DNA of 64,000 bases from JAHEJJ01 sp965212205 (GCA_965212205.1 CBDBUX010000011.1:310001-374000), one strand, 5' to 3'; shown: positions 9,266 to 18,045, numbered from the stretch's first letter. Notes: generated by a model from the sequence alone, not told the origin. Numbers and translations: made by a program.

Positions 9266-10339
9266 ATGAAAAAGAGTCTTAAACTTCTTAGCGTTATGGC
9301 ACTTGGTCTGATGTTACTCAACACAGCCTGCCGTTCCGAAGAATCAGAATTTATTGAAGCCCCCCAAAACGAATCGCTGGATGCGAATTCCAGAGTAGCC
9401 GATCTACTTCAAAGAACCGCTCAGAACGACGGGTCCGATGATAATATCCTGGATAATGCCAGTTGCCTTGATATTGAACTGCCGGTAACAGTTGATGTTA
9501 ACGGACTTGAAATTACGGTAGACAGTGAAGAGGATCTTGAACTTATCGAAGACATTTTTGATGAGTTTGATGATGATATTGATGAACTGGAACTTTTCTT
9601 TCCAATTACCATCATACTTGCCGATTTCACTGAAGTGACCATCAACAATTTTGATGAATTGGAAGACCTTGCAGAGGACTGTGTCGGTGAAAACGAGGAT
9701 GACGATGACATAGAATGCGCCGATATCAATTACCCTGTAGTGGCAAGCATTTTTGACACCAATAATGAATTGATCGGAACCATCTCGATAGATGACGACG
9801 AAGAACTCTATTTGTTTATTGAGGATCTCGATGATACCCAGATTGTGACTATCGGTTTCCCAATATCCGTAACACTTTCCGATGGAACGGTTGTAGAGGC
9901 ATCAAACTTAGACGACCTGGAAGAGATTTTAGATGATGCCGATGGCGATTGCGATGAGGATGACGATAATGATTACAATGATGACGATTGCGAGAATTGT
10001 AATACCGAATTACTGACTGATGTTCTAACCAGCTGCGATGATTGGTATGTGGATAAGCTGGAGAGGAACGACATGGATCTGGATGATGAATATACAGGTT
10101 TCTATTTCAGTTTTACGGAGAGCGGAGATATCGAGGTAACAGATGGTGTTGATATTTTTCAGGGTAGCTGGTCGAGTGAAGGTTCTGGAAATAACATTGT
10201 TGTAACCATTAACATACCTGAACTACCCGATTTCAATGACGAGTGGATGTTGCACGAAATAGAACAGGAAGGTGATGATAATGAGGTGGACCTCAGGATC
10301 GGTGATGACAGGCTCCGGTATGAAAGTGACTGTCAATAG
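9266..10339 (+). CDS. highly acidic lipoprotein with a duplicated domain and a lipocalin-like C-terminus
   Basis: No named family is recognised. It has 357 residues with a lipoprotein-type signal (MKKSLKLL... to Cys22). After a linker there are two related modules, about residues 68-150 and 151-240. Each opens with Cys-x-Asp-Ile-x-(Leu/Tyr)-Pro-Val, contains FPI(T/S) followed by a strand with Asp-(Phe/Gly)-Thr, and closes with an Asp/Glu-rich helix (NNFDELEDLAEDC in the first, SNLDDLEEILDDADGDC in the second). A very acidic stretch joins these to a lipocalin-like domain at about 247-357 (GFYFSFTESGDIEV...GSWSS). Asp and Glu dominate throughout, which would suit cation binding at the cell surface, but this is inference. 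It is divergent from the FecI-like sigma gene, and the next gene repeats its C-terminal domain. Confidence 0.75.
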   Translation: MKKSLKLLSVMALGLMLLNTACRSEESEFIEAPQNESLDANSRVADLLQRTAQNDGSDDNILDNASCLDIELPVTVDVNGLEITVDSEEDLELIEDIFDEFDDDIDELELFFPITIILADFTEVTINNFDELEDLAEDCVGENEDDDDIECADINYPVVASIFDTNNELIGTISIDDDEELYLFIEDLDDTQIVTIGFPISVTLSDGTVVEASNLDDLEEILDDADGDCDEDDDNDYNDDDCENCNTELLTDVLTSCDDWYVDKLERNDMDLDDEYTGFYFSFTESGDIEVTDGVDIFQGSWSSEGSGNNIVVTINIPELPDFNDEWMLHEIEQEGDDNEVDLRIGDDRLRYESDCQ

Positions 10340-10348
10340 TAATTATTG

Positions 10349-10378
10349 AAAAAGGGGGGAAGACCTCCCCCTTTTTTA
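10349..10378 (+). terminator. intrinsic terminator after the acidic lipoprotein gene
   Basis: An A-rich and G-rich arm (10349-10360) pairs with a C-rich arm ending in T6 (10366-10377): AAAAAGGGGGGA ... TCCCCCTTTTTT, a strong stem with the T-run built in. Confidence 0.8.
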
Positions 10379-10403
10379 AACCAATCCTTTAAAATATATG
10401 ATC

Positions 10404-10895
10404 ATGAAAAAGAAAATTAATTGTTCCTGGATGGTAATTTTAGTATTTATTTTTAGCTCCTGTACCTCCGATGACGGTAATGCCGATATGACGGCCAATC
10501 TGGATGGGCTAGTAGAAGAAGTTCAGAATTTGGTGACCACGGGCAGCTGGTCGATCACGAGCTATATCGACTCTGGTATTGATGAAACCGACGATTTTGC
10601 GGGGTATACATTTACCTTTAATGCTGATGGTTCGTTACTCGCAGCCAACGGTAGCAATCAAATTGAAGGCAGCTGGTCTGTTACAGGAGAAGACAGTAGC
10701 GATAGCAGCAGTGATGACAGTATGGATGATGACCGCGATGATATCGATTTCAACATCTTTTTTGCCTCCCCCGATCGATTTGCCGAACTGACTGAAGACT
10801 GGGATATTGTATCGCGTACTGACAGCCGTATCGAACTGATTGATATCAGTGGCGGAGATGGAAGTACAGATCGATTGATTTTGGTTCGGAACTAA
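10404..10895 (+). CDS. small acidic lipocalin-like lipoprotein
   Basis: 163 residues from this start; an ATG two codons upstream (10398) is an alternative. The lipoprotein signal ends in FIFSSC. The mature part aligns by eye with the C-terminal domain of the gene before it: both have a short helix, a strand ending in a Trp, then (G)(F/Y)xFxF...GxxxxxxGxxxxxGSW, then a hydrophobic strand and a Trp in an acidic loop. An insertion rich in Ser and Asp (DSSDSSSDDSMDDD) replaces part of the middle. It is probably a surface or periplasmic lipocalin-like protein; ligand unknown. It shares orientation and context with the larger acidic lipoprotein but has a terminator between. Confidence 0.7.
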   Translation: MKKKINCSWMVILVFIFSSCTSDDGNADMTANLDGLVEEVQNLVTTGSWSITSYIDSGIDETDDFAGYTFTFNADGSLLAANGSNQIEGSWSVTGEDSSDSSSDDSMDDDRDDIDFNIFFASPDRFAELTEDWDIVSRTDSRIELIDISGGDGSTDRLILVRN

Positions 10896-11005
10896 GCCTG
10901 CTTGGAGGACTTCTACAGTAAAGCCCCACATGAAGAAGCCTTCATTAACAAAACCTTCCATTGGGCATAAAGAGGTGTTTAACCAAAAGGAACTGGTTTT
11001 GTATT

Positions 11006-11036
11006 ACTGCCCCGATCTATCTCGGGGCAGTTTTTG
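11006..11036 (+). terminator. intrinsic terminator before the Crp/Fnr gene
   Basis: ACTGCCCCGA (11006-11015) pairs perfectly with TCGGGGCAGT (11022-11031) and is followed by T5. It ends the lipoprotein transcript. Confidence 0.85.
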
Positions 11037-11077
11037 TTGTATATTTAATCGTCCGGATATAATAGAACGCACTTAAT

Positions 11078-11701
11078 ATGCTCGAGATACCAGACTACTT
11101 ATCTCACCTCAATGCCGATCTCCTTGAGAGTATACGCAACACGGCACAGTTAAAAACCTTACCTAAAAACAAGGAAATCCTGAGAGAGGGACAGTATATC
11201 AAAGTAATACCCCTGGTATTGAAAGGATTGATAAAAGTATATACCCGCTATAAAGACCGAGAATTGTTGCTATATTATATCCAGCCCAGGGAAAGCTGTA
11301 TCATGTCATTTTCTGCTTCACTCGAGAACGATCCCAGTAGTATTTATGCGGTGACCGAAGAAGACACTGAAGCCTTATTGATGCCGGTGAATGAAGTTCG
11401 TCGTTGGATGGCAGACTATCCGGGATTGAATCGCTTATTTTTTCATCAGTACAAACAGCGCTATAGCGAATTGCTCGATACTATTCAGCATCTTATGTTC
11501 GATAAGATGGACAAACGCCTCTATGATCATTTAAAGACCAAAGCAGCCATTAAGAACGAAAATCCATTGAAAATTTCACATCAGCAACTGGCCGATGAAT
11601 TGGGTACGGTTCGCGAGGTTATCAGTCGGGTTATGAAAAAGTTGGAAACAGATGGTCTGGTCAAACAGCATAGCCAAAAGATAGAGTTGCTGAATTGGTG
11701 A
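11078..11701 (+). CDS. Crp/Fnr-family transcription regulator
   Basis: A 207-residue regulator with an N-terminal cyclic-nucleotide-binding-like beta-roll (about 1-120; LREGQYIKVIPLVLKGLIKVY, GESCIMSFS-type core), a dimer helix and a C-terminal winged helix (about 150-207: ISHQQLADELGTVREVISRVMKKLE). The recognition helix has Glu-Val-x-Ser-Arg, the pattern that in FNR and its relatives reads half-sites of the TGA(C/T) type. There is only one Cys, so an FNR-type iron-sulfur sensor is not expected. A palindrome GTGAC-N4-GTCAC overlaps its own stop codon, ahead of two small membrane-protein genes, and is a likely target. Confidence 0.88.
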   Translation: MLEIPDYLSHLNADLLESIRNTAQLKTLPKNKEILREGQYIKVIPLVLKGLIKVYTRYKDRELLLYYIQPRESCIMSFSASLENDPSSIYAVTEEDTEALLMPVNEVRRWMADYPGLNRLFFHQYKQRYSELLDTIQHLMFDKMDKRLYDHLKTKAAIKNENPLKISHQQLADELGTVREVISRVMKKLETDGLVKQHSQKIELLNW

Positions 11702-11711
11702 CTTTAGTCAC
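11698..11711. promoter_or_regulatory. FNR/NNR-type palindrome downstream of the Crp/Fnr gene
   Basis: GTGACT-TT-AGTCAC, a perfect 6-2-6 palindrome, can be read as TGAC-N4-GTCA, the architecture of FNR/DNR boxes. It overlaps the stop codon (11699-11701) of the regulator gene and precedes a 30-codon gene by 39 bases. Confidence 0.5.
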
Positions 11712-11750
11712 TGCAAACGATATAGAACTTATCTAAATTTATCTCCAGTA

Positions 11751-11843
11751 ATGATGAGGAAGAAGATTCTGAAATTCATATTGGTATGCATACTTTGCAT
11801 AGCTATTGTTACCGGATTCGTCTTACTTATTCAAAATTTATAG
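11751..11843 (+). CDS. 30-residue single-pass membrane peptide
   Basis: A short open frame of 30 codons with a Met-Met-Arg-Lys-Lys start, a single hydrophobic segment of about 20 residues (from FILVCILCIAIV to VLLI) and a short polar end (QNL). The basic N-terminus and the TM stretch look like a real small membrane peptide. It sits between the Crp/Fnr gene with its palindrome and the DUF2892 gene, same strand, 18 bases from the latter. Function unknown. Confidence 0.5.
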   Translation: MMRKKILKFILVCILCIAIVTGFVLLIQNL

Positions 11844-11861
11844 AACTAAAATTATATTCAA

Positions 11862-12071
11862 ATGAAAAAAAACATGGGTAATACAGATCGAATCGTTCGC
11901 TTTATCATCGCCGCCATTTTTGTAGCGCTATATTTTACCGGGACCGTCACCGGGACCATAGGTATTGTGCTACTGGTGCTTGCGGGAGTATTTGTACTCA
12001 CCAGTTTTGTGAGTTTTTGTCCTTTATATGCTCCATTTGGACTATCGACCTGCCCTACGAAAAAGACATAA
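11862..12071 (+). CDS. DUF2892 (YgaP-like) small membrane protein
   Basis: A 69-residue inner-membrane protein with the family pattern: N-terminal MGNTDRIVRFIIAA, two TM helices (about 10-30 and 33-52), then the conserved FCPLYAPFGLSTC turn with two Cys. In other bacteria DUF2892 domains are often tied to rhodanese and sulfur metabolism. Here it follows a Crp/Fnr regulator gene, and a split YeeE/YedE sulfur transporter occurs in the same window at 45.9-46.9 kb. Confidence 0.85.
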   Translation: MKKNMGNTDRIVRFIIAAIFVALYFTGTVTGTIGIVLLVLAGVFVLTSFVSFCPLYAPFGLSTCPTKKT

Positions 12072-12123
12072 CCAAGCAGGAGACAAAGATTAGGTGGGTA
12101 GTTAAATCACTGAATGAAATTAG

Positions 12124-12621
12124 CTAAAGACGGGCAAAGTCTATTCGGTCTCCAACTTCCAATCCCCACTGCGCCCGAAGCCCTGCATTGATCTCCAAAA
12201 CATATCTGATCGGGACCTTGGAAGAGATCCCAGTCTCATCCATGGCCCTGGCATGGTCGTGATAGCTGGCAATTCTAAATTCGTCGTCGATAAAAATGAT
12301 ATCGATATCGAATTCGGTATTCTTCATATAAAATGAGTGCATACCGACGTAGTCAAAAATAAAAAGCATGCCCTGATTCTTTTTCATGCCTTTGCGATAC
12401 ATCAATCCGGTACTGGTTTCGTATTCCGTCTCGGCGATTTCAATATCAATCCGGGCAAGAACCGTTTCGGTATCCGATTGGTAAATGGAGAGTTCCCCTT
12501 CTCTGTTAAAAATAACTTCCGGGGTTTCTATAGCCTGCTTAGGAGCAGTTTCCTTACAAGAACCCATCGATAATAAAAATCCACAAAGGAAAATAAAAGC
12601 TATTCTAGTTCTATTCGACAT
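12124..12621 (-). CDS. DUF192 lipoprotein
   Basis: A 165-residue lipoprotein (lipobox region ...LSMGSC, Cys at about residue 22). The DUF192 core runs from about residue 50 to the end: GLMYRKGMKKNQGMLFIF, HSFYMKNTEFDIDIIFID and VLEINAGLRAQWGLEVGD. DUF192 proteins are widespread, small, secreted beta-barrel proteins of uncertain function. Its start is 4 bases from the lgt stop, so it is probably co-transcribed with the gene for the enzyme that would lipidate it. Confidence 0.88.
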   Translation of the reverse strand: MSNRTRIAFIFLCGFLLSMGSCKETAPKQAIETPEVIFNREGELSIYQSDTETVLARIDIEIAETEYETSTGLMYRKGMKKNQGMLFIFDYVGMHSFYMKNTEFDIDIIFIDDEFRIASYHDHARAMDETGISSKVPIRYVLEINAGLRAQWGLEVGDRIDFARL

Positions 12622-12624
12622 GGT

Positions 12625-13587
12625 TTATGCTTTTTTTGCAACAGGCCGTAAAACAAAATAGAGTCCGATGATAATAAAGGGGATGCTCAACCACTGGCCG
12701 GTCGACAGGAATCCAAGAGACTCTTCGAAACCACCCTGACTCTTTTTCACAAATTCGACAAAGAACCTGATGGTCCACAATAGGATAAGGAACATGCCAA
12801 ATAAAAACCCGGGTTTGTCGCCTTTGTCGGTTTTCCAGTAGAGCCAATAAAGAATAAGGAAAACGAAAATATACGCTATACCTTCATAGAGTTGGGCCGG
12901 ATGCCTGAATGGGATAGCCTGCAAGTATTCTGTAAATTTTGGGTCGACCTCGATAGCCTTATAGGCTGCATCGGTAGTTTTTTCCTGGGTGACCTGTAAC
13001 GCTTTATAAGCGGGCATATCATCCGAGTCTCTCACAAACCGTGTGGCAAAAATAAAAGATTCGTCGGTGATTTTGCCATTGATCTCAGAGTTGAAAAAAT
13101 TTCCCAGTCGTACCATAAATGCCCCCAGGGAAACTGGGATCACTACACGGTCGAGTACCCAAAGCAATTTTAGATCTTTATACTTCCGGGTAAGTAAATA
13201 CATGCCGACAATAACTCCGATAGCCGCACCATGACTGGCCAAACCGGTAAAGCCCGAAAATTCGTAACCGTTGATGAGTCCGAATAAAGCGCTGCCCGAC
13301 TTCTCCCGGATCGGTAAGAGGATTTCTACCAGGTGATTTTGATAATAAGCCCAATCGTAGAAGAAAACATGACCCAGTCTTGCTCCTAACATTGTAGCCA
13401 ATACGGTGTATATGAAAAGGGCATCTAACTGCTTATCGGTCTTCTTTTCTTTTTCAAAAATACGCTTCATCAGATACCAGCCCACTGCAAAGGCGATGAT
13501 CCAAAGCAGATTGTAATATTTGATCTGTAATGGTCCCAGACTAAACAGGGTGTCGTTGGGGTTCCATGTGATGCCGAGAAAAATCAT
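12625..13587 (-). CDS. lgt: prolipoprotein diacylglyceryl transferase
   Basis: Inner-membrane enzyme that transfers diacylglycerol from phosphatidylglycerol to the lipobox Cys, the first step of lipoprotein maturation. At 320 residues it is longer than the typical ~270-290, with an insertion in the middle (about 185-215, VTQEKTTDAAYKAIEV) that is usual for Bacteroidota. Landmarks are GLASHGAAIGVIVGMYLL (the catalytic His-Gly region), RLGNFFNSEINGK (Lgt signature with the essential Arg and Asn), HPAQLYEG and the final TMs. Many lipoproteins in this window need it. Confidence 0.95.
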   Translation of the reverse strand: MIFLGITWNPNDTLFSLGPLQIKYYNLLWIIAFAVGWYLMKRIFEKEKKTDKQLDALFIYTVLATMLGARLGHVFFYDWAYYQNHLVEILLPIREKSGSALFGLINGYEFSGFTGLASHGAAIGVIVGMYLLTRKYKDLKLLWVLDRVVIPVSLGAFMVRLGNFFNSEINGKITDESFIFATRFVRDSDDMPAYKALQVTQEKTTDAAYKAIEVDPKFTEYLQAIPFRHPAQLYEGIAYIFVFLILYWLYWKTDKGDKPGFLFGMFLILLWTIRFFVEFVKKSQGGFEESLGFLSTGQWLSIPFIIIGLYFVLRPVAKKA

Positions 13588-13654
13588 TGAGTGGATTTAA
13601 AGGGGCTAAGATAGTAAAATAGAAAGTGCATCATAGCGGCCTTCGCGATTTATA

Positions 13655-13876
13655 CTAGGGTACAGGATCGTAGCCACTGCCTCCCCAGGGATGACAACTC
13701 CCGATTCGTTTGAGCGACAGCCATCCTCCTTTAAAGAGGCCATGTTTCTGAAGGGCTTCTACCGTATAATGTGAACAGCTGGGGGCATACCTGCAACTCG
13801 ATGGTAGCAGGGGAGATATCAATTTTTGATAAACCCTGACCAAAAAAACGAAGGGGGCGATCAAAATTTTTTTCAT
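13655..13876 (-). CDS. yidD: membrane protein insertion efficiency factor YidD
   Basis: A 73-residue small membrane-associated protein that assists YidC-dependent insertion. It shows the whole family core: VRVYQKLISPLLPSSCRYAP, PSCSHYTVEALQKHG and GSCHPWGGSGYDPVP, with the three conserved Cys. It lies apart from rpmH/yidC, between lgt and cysS. Confidence 0.95.
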   Translation of the reverse strand: MKKILIAPFVFLVRVYQKLISPLLPSSCRYAPSCSHYTVEALQKHGLFKGGWLSLKRIGSCHPWGGSGYDPVP

Positions 13877-13927
13877 AAATGCGAATTCTTGATCATATTA
13901 ATGCCCAAAAAGATCGTATATCCCGGA

Positions 13928-15409
13928 TCAGGAAATAATAAAACTGGTGCCCTCTTTACCATCCTTGAGCTGGACACCCAATTCTAACAACTGATCCCTG
14001 ATCTTGTCGGAAGTAGCAAAATCCTTGTTCTGGCGAGCTTCATTTCTCAATCCTATCAACACATCCACAACACCTGCAAGCAGGCCGGAATCGCTGCTAC
14101 TTTCTTGTTTATTTTCCAGTCCGAGTACATCAGAAACAAAGGCGGTCATTGATTCGTTTAAATTCTCAAGATCGGCTTTACTGATCTTTTCCTTCCCTTC
14201 GCGGATCAGGTTGATATGTTTTACCGCCTCAAATAATTGGGCGATAAGTACCGGGGTATTGAAATCGTCGTTCATCGCATCGTAGCACGATTGTTTCCAA
14301 CCATCAAGATCGAAATCGGTGCTGCCTGATGCTTCTATTTTTTTCAGTGTTTCAAAGGCGTCCATCAATCGATTATACCCTTTTTCGGAAGCTTCAAGTG
14401 CATCGTTACTCAGATCGAGAATGCTTGTATAATGGGCTTGCATCATAAAGAAGCGCACCACGGCCGGAGAAAAAGCCTTACTGAATATTTTATTTTCACC
14501 ACTAAAAATTTCGTTGGGGAGTACGTTATTGCCGGTCGATTTGGCCATTTTCTTCCCATTGAGGGTGAGCATGTTAGCGTGCAACCAATAACGTACGGGC
14601 GGGCAGCCAAAATGCGCTTCAGCCTGGGCAATCTCACATTCGTGATGAGGGAATTTTAAATCCATCCCACCTCCATGGATATCGAAGGTTTCTCCAAGAT
14701 ATTTGGTGCTCATTGCCGTGCATTCGAGGTGCCAACCAGGAAATCCATCGCCCCAAGGCGAGGGCCAGCGCATAATATGCTGAGGTTCGGCTTTTTTCCA
14801 AAGGGCAAAATCCTGAGGATTTCTTTTTTCATCCTGCGCCGTCAACTCCCTGGTATTGGAAATCATATCTTCTAGTTTCCTGCCGCTGAGTTTACCGTAA
14901 TGATTGTTTTCGTTGAATTTATTCACATCGAAATAAACAGAACCATTCACTTCATATGCAAGGTCTTTATCGAGTATATCTTTTATGATCTCGATTTGTT
15001 CGATTATATGTCCTGTAGCCGTCGGTTCGATACTCGGGGGAAGAAAATTAAACTTATCAAGGATTTCATGGAAATCAACGGTATAGCGTTGAACCACTTC
15101 CATGGGTTCGATCTGCTCCAGTCGGGCTTTTTTGGCAATTTTGTCTTCTCCTGCGTCCGCATCATTTTCCAGATGACCGGCATCGGTAATATTCCTTACG
15201 TAGCGAACTTTGTAGCCCAGGTGTTTCAGGTACCTGAAAATCATGTCAAAAGACATGAACGTCCGGCAGTTTCCAAGGTGTACGTTGCTGTAGACCGTTG
15301 GGCCACAGACATACATCCCTACATGACCGTCGTTCAATGGTACAAATTCTTCCTTTTTACTGTTAAGTGAATTGTATACTTGTAGTCGCTGGCTTTGATA
15401 TAGCTGCAT
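13928..15409 (-). CDS. cysS: cysteine--tRNA ligase
   Basis: A class I aminoacyl-tRNA synthetase of 493 residues that charges tRNA-Cys. It contains the HIGH-type motif GPTVYSNVHLGNCR (about 33-46), zinc ligands in CGPTV, LECTAMS and HGGGMDLKFPHHECEIAQ, and the KMSKS-type loop KKMAKSTGN (about 283-291). The C-terminal DALR-like helical domain closes with GTSFIIS. The length is normal for the family. folE starts 16 bases upstream on the same strand. Confidence 0.97.
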   Translation of the reverse strand: MQLYQSQRLQVYNSLNSKKEEFVPLNDGHVGMYVCGPTVYSNVHLGNCRTFMSFDMIFRYLKHLGYKVRYVRNITDAGHLENDADAGEDKIAKKARLEQIEPMEVVQRYTVDFHEILDKFNFLPPSIEPTATGHIIEQIEIIKDILDKDLAYEVNGSVYFDVNKFNENNHYGKLSGRKLEDMISNTRELTAQDEKRNPQDFALWKKAEPQHIMRWPSPWGDGFPGWHLECTAMSTKYLGETFDIHGGGMDLKFPHHECEIAQAEAHFGCPPVRYWLHANMLTLNGKKMAKSTGNNVLPNEIFSGENKIFSKAFSPAVVRFFMMQAHYTSILDLSNDALEASEKGYNRLMDAFETLKKIEASGSTDFDLDGWKQSCYDAMNDDFNTPVLIAQLFEAVKHINLIREGKEKISKADLENLNESMTAFVSDVLGLENKQESSSDSGLLAGVVDVLIGLRNEARQNKDFATSDKIRDQLLELGVQLKDGKEGTSFIIS

Positions 15410-15424
15410 TGCAGACGTAAACGA

Positions 15425-16117
15425 TTAAAAATTGGTATCCAGATTGATGTAGTCGAGTAATTCCCTGCGTACAGCCTCTTCTTTGAATTTGCCGCCATAT
15501 TCTGCGGTAACCGTGCTGCTCTCTGTATCGCGTATCCCCCTGGAATTCACGCAAAGGTGTTTCGCATCGATCACACAGGCTACGTCTTTAGTGCCCAGCA
15601 CATCCTGCAGTTCTTTCACAATCTGAATATTCAAACGCTCCTGGACCTGCGGTCTTTTGGCGTAGAAGTCTACAATACGGTTCATTTTAGACAGTCCAAC
15701 CACGGTACCATTAGATATATAGGCGATGTGGGCCTTGCCGACAATTGGGAGCATATGATGCTCGCAGGTCGAGTGGACCGTGATGTTCTTCTCAACCAAC
15801 ATCTCTCCGTATTTGTATTTATTCTTAAAAGTAGAAGCCTTGGGTTTCCTTTTGGGATGTAATCCGCCAAAAATTTCGCGGACATACATTTTGGCGACAC
15901 GGTCGGGGGTTCCCTTCAGGCTGTCATCTTCCATATCCAGTCCGAGCGTCAGCATAATATCACGTACATTCTGCTTGATCCGTTCAATCTTTTCTTCATC
16001 GTTCAGTACAAATGCGTCTTCTCGCAAAGGCGTCTCTACGGAAGCAGAAACATGGTCGTTACCCATCGCTTCAAATCGTTCTTCCAATGTGCTGTCAAAT
16101 TTCATCTTTACAGGCAT
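15425..16117 (-). CDS. folE: GTP cyclohydrolase I
   Basis: Converts GTP to 7,8-dihydroneopterin triphosphate, the first step of tetrahydrofolate and pterin synthesis. It has 230 residues with the T-fold core: FEAMGNDH region, TVHSTCEHHMLPIVGKAHIA (zinc Cys and His ligands), GLSKMNRIVDFYAKRPQVQERL and the C-terminal CVIDAKHLCVNSRGIRDTES (second zinc Cys). The pathway partner folP lies at 34.3 kb in the same window. Probably co-transcribed with cysS. Confidence 0.96.
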   Translation of the reverse strand: MPVKMKFDSTLEERFEAMGNDHVSASVETPLREDAFVLNDEEKIERIKQNVRDIMLTLGLDMEDDSLKGTPDRVAKMYVREIFGGLHPKRKPKASTFKNKYKYGEMLVEKNITVHSTCEHHMLPIVGKAHIAYISNGTVVGLSKMNRIVDFYAKRPQVQERLNIQIVKELQDVLGTKDVACVIDAKHLCVNSRGIRDTESSTVTAEYGGKFKEEAVRRELLDYINLDTNF

Positions 16118-16241
16118 TTACAAAGGCCAAAGATATACATAAAATGGCACTTTATGACCCGTTTCAGGCATTACACAACATAAATTAGTGTTAAGGGGAG
16201 TCGGGCTTTAATTTTATATATTCCAAATCCTATGTCTTCTG

Positions 16242-18045
16242 ATGGGACCGTTTCGTCATGCGCTCTATTTACTAGTATCGCTCTGGTGCTCTTGGTGTTA
16301 TGGACAGATCGCCGGTGGATTGCTCCAATGCGATCCCGATCTGTAATAATACCCCCACCAATGGGGGTACCCTGGGCTATGGGATCGATGATTTTAACGG
16401 AGCTTCCAGCAGCGGTTGTTTAGAACAAACACTTTCTGGCGCAATTGAATCCAATTCGGCCTGGTATCGTTTTAGAACAGGGGCATCCGGAGAACTGGGA
16501 TTCAATATTGGTTTTGATACCTCCGAAGACTGGGACTTCGCATTATATCAGTCGGGCGATTGCAACAATCTTGGAGATCCCGTGCGCTGTAATTTCTTCG
16601 ACAATTCCGACCAGGAGGCCTTTATGGGGGTGGGAGAGGATCCTACAGGAAGTTCAACCACCGTGCTTTATGAGCCCTGGCTTCAGGTAGAACCAGGACA
16701 GGATTACTACCTGCTTATCAATAACTTTAGCAATACCAATTCAGGATTTTCTATTCAATTCACCGGAAATATTTTTATAACCAACCCTTTTGATGCACTC
16801 GATTGTTCTATCATCAACAATCTCCTGGGGCCGCCACTGGCCGCTTGCGACAATCAGAGTGTAGTGCTCGACGCCACTACTGCAGGAGCGCTGAGCTATA
16901 ACTGGTACAGGGATACCGGGAGTGGTTTTCTACTGATCTCCGGGGAAACTAACCCCACACTCAATGTCTTAATTTCGGCGATGTACAGGGTACAAGTAGT
17001 AACGGCAACCGGAAATATTATCAGCGATGTGCAGGTGGCTTTCAGTGTGGCGCCAACCACTAATTCATTAACCGATGAAACCCTCTGTTCAGGAATCGGG
17101 ACCTTTGATCTGGCTCAGAAAGATACCGAGTCCCTTGGTTTACAAGACCCGGACGAAATATTGGTTACCTACCATTTATCTGGTGCCGATGCCACAGCTG
17201 GTGTCAATCAGTTACCCCTGCAATATCCTGTTTTTGTTGGGACAGAGACGATCTATGTGCGTACTACTTCGAGTTCGAACCCAAATTGCTTCGATGTCTC
17301 AGAAAGCTTCCAGCTGGAAGTTGTTGAGACACCCGTTACTGGTTTTCAGACCGATGTATTTATCTGCCAGGACAGCACGGGAGAGGTCATCGGTGAGGCG
17401 ACACCTAATCCTCAATTCAGTTATAGCTGGGATACAGGGGAGACTACTTCTTCTATTATGGTTTCTCAAGCAGGCGTCTACACCCTGACCATCACCAATA
17501 GTCAGGCGGGAATAGATTGCATCAATACTGTGCCCATCACTGTAGTAGTTGGTGAAACCCCTACCATTGCAGAAGTCATTATCGAAGACCTGCAAGCCGA
17601 TAATACGGTTGAAATTGTAGCAGGAGTAGACGGCAATTTTGAGTATCAACTCGATGCTGGTCCTTTCCAGGCATCAAATATTTTTACCAATGTGGCGCCC
17701 GGGGCACATATGGTTACGGTCTCGGATCTCAATGGTTGTGGTTCGGTAAGCGATAATATTACCGTGGTTGGTTTTCCGAAGTTCTTTACACCTAACGGTG
17801 ATGGTTCTAACGACTACTGGCATATTATGGGCGTGAACAGTCTGGAAGAACCAATTGTACACGTGTTCGATCGTTTCGGTAAATTGATCAAACAATTAGA
17901 TGAGAACAGTGCGGGTTGGGATGGAACATTTAATGGGAAGGATTTGCCCTCGAGCGACTACTGGTTCCAGTTGACCTATATGGACACCCAGGGACAGCGT
18001 ATTGAAGCCAAATACATCAGCAATCATTTTGCGTTAAGGCGCTAA
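16242..18045 (+). pseudogene. type IX-secreted (type B sorting) protein, frameshifted near its signal peptide
   Basis: From ATG 16242 one frame gives a good signal peptide (MGPFRHALYLLVSL... ending Cys-Tyr-Gly-Gln) and then soon stops. The mature protein continues one base over, from about 16308 (Ser-Pro-Val-Asp-Cys-Ser-Asn-Ala-Ile-Pro) to 18045. Removing one base near 16307 joins them as Gly-Gln-Ser-Pro-Val-Asp-Cys, which matches Ala-Gln-Asn-Ser-Pro-Asp-Cys in the paralogue that follows, and gives about 600 residues. The body has Ig-like and PKD-like parts. It ends in the gliding-motility-associated type B sorting domain (FFTPNGDGSNDYWHI to the C-terminus), the tag for type IX secretion. Without the correction the body has no signal peptide (in-frame stop at 16273). 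It may be a read error rather than a true pseudogene. Confidence 0.7.

Noticed and set aside
9421..9729. A Ser-rich minus-strand frame of 102 codons
   Set aside because: Antisense of Asp/Glu codons in the acidic lipoprotein; no start signal or neighbour.
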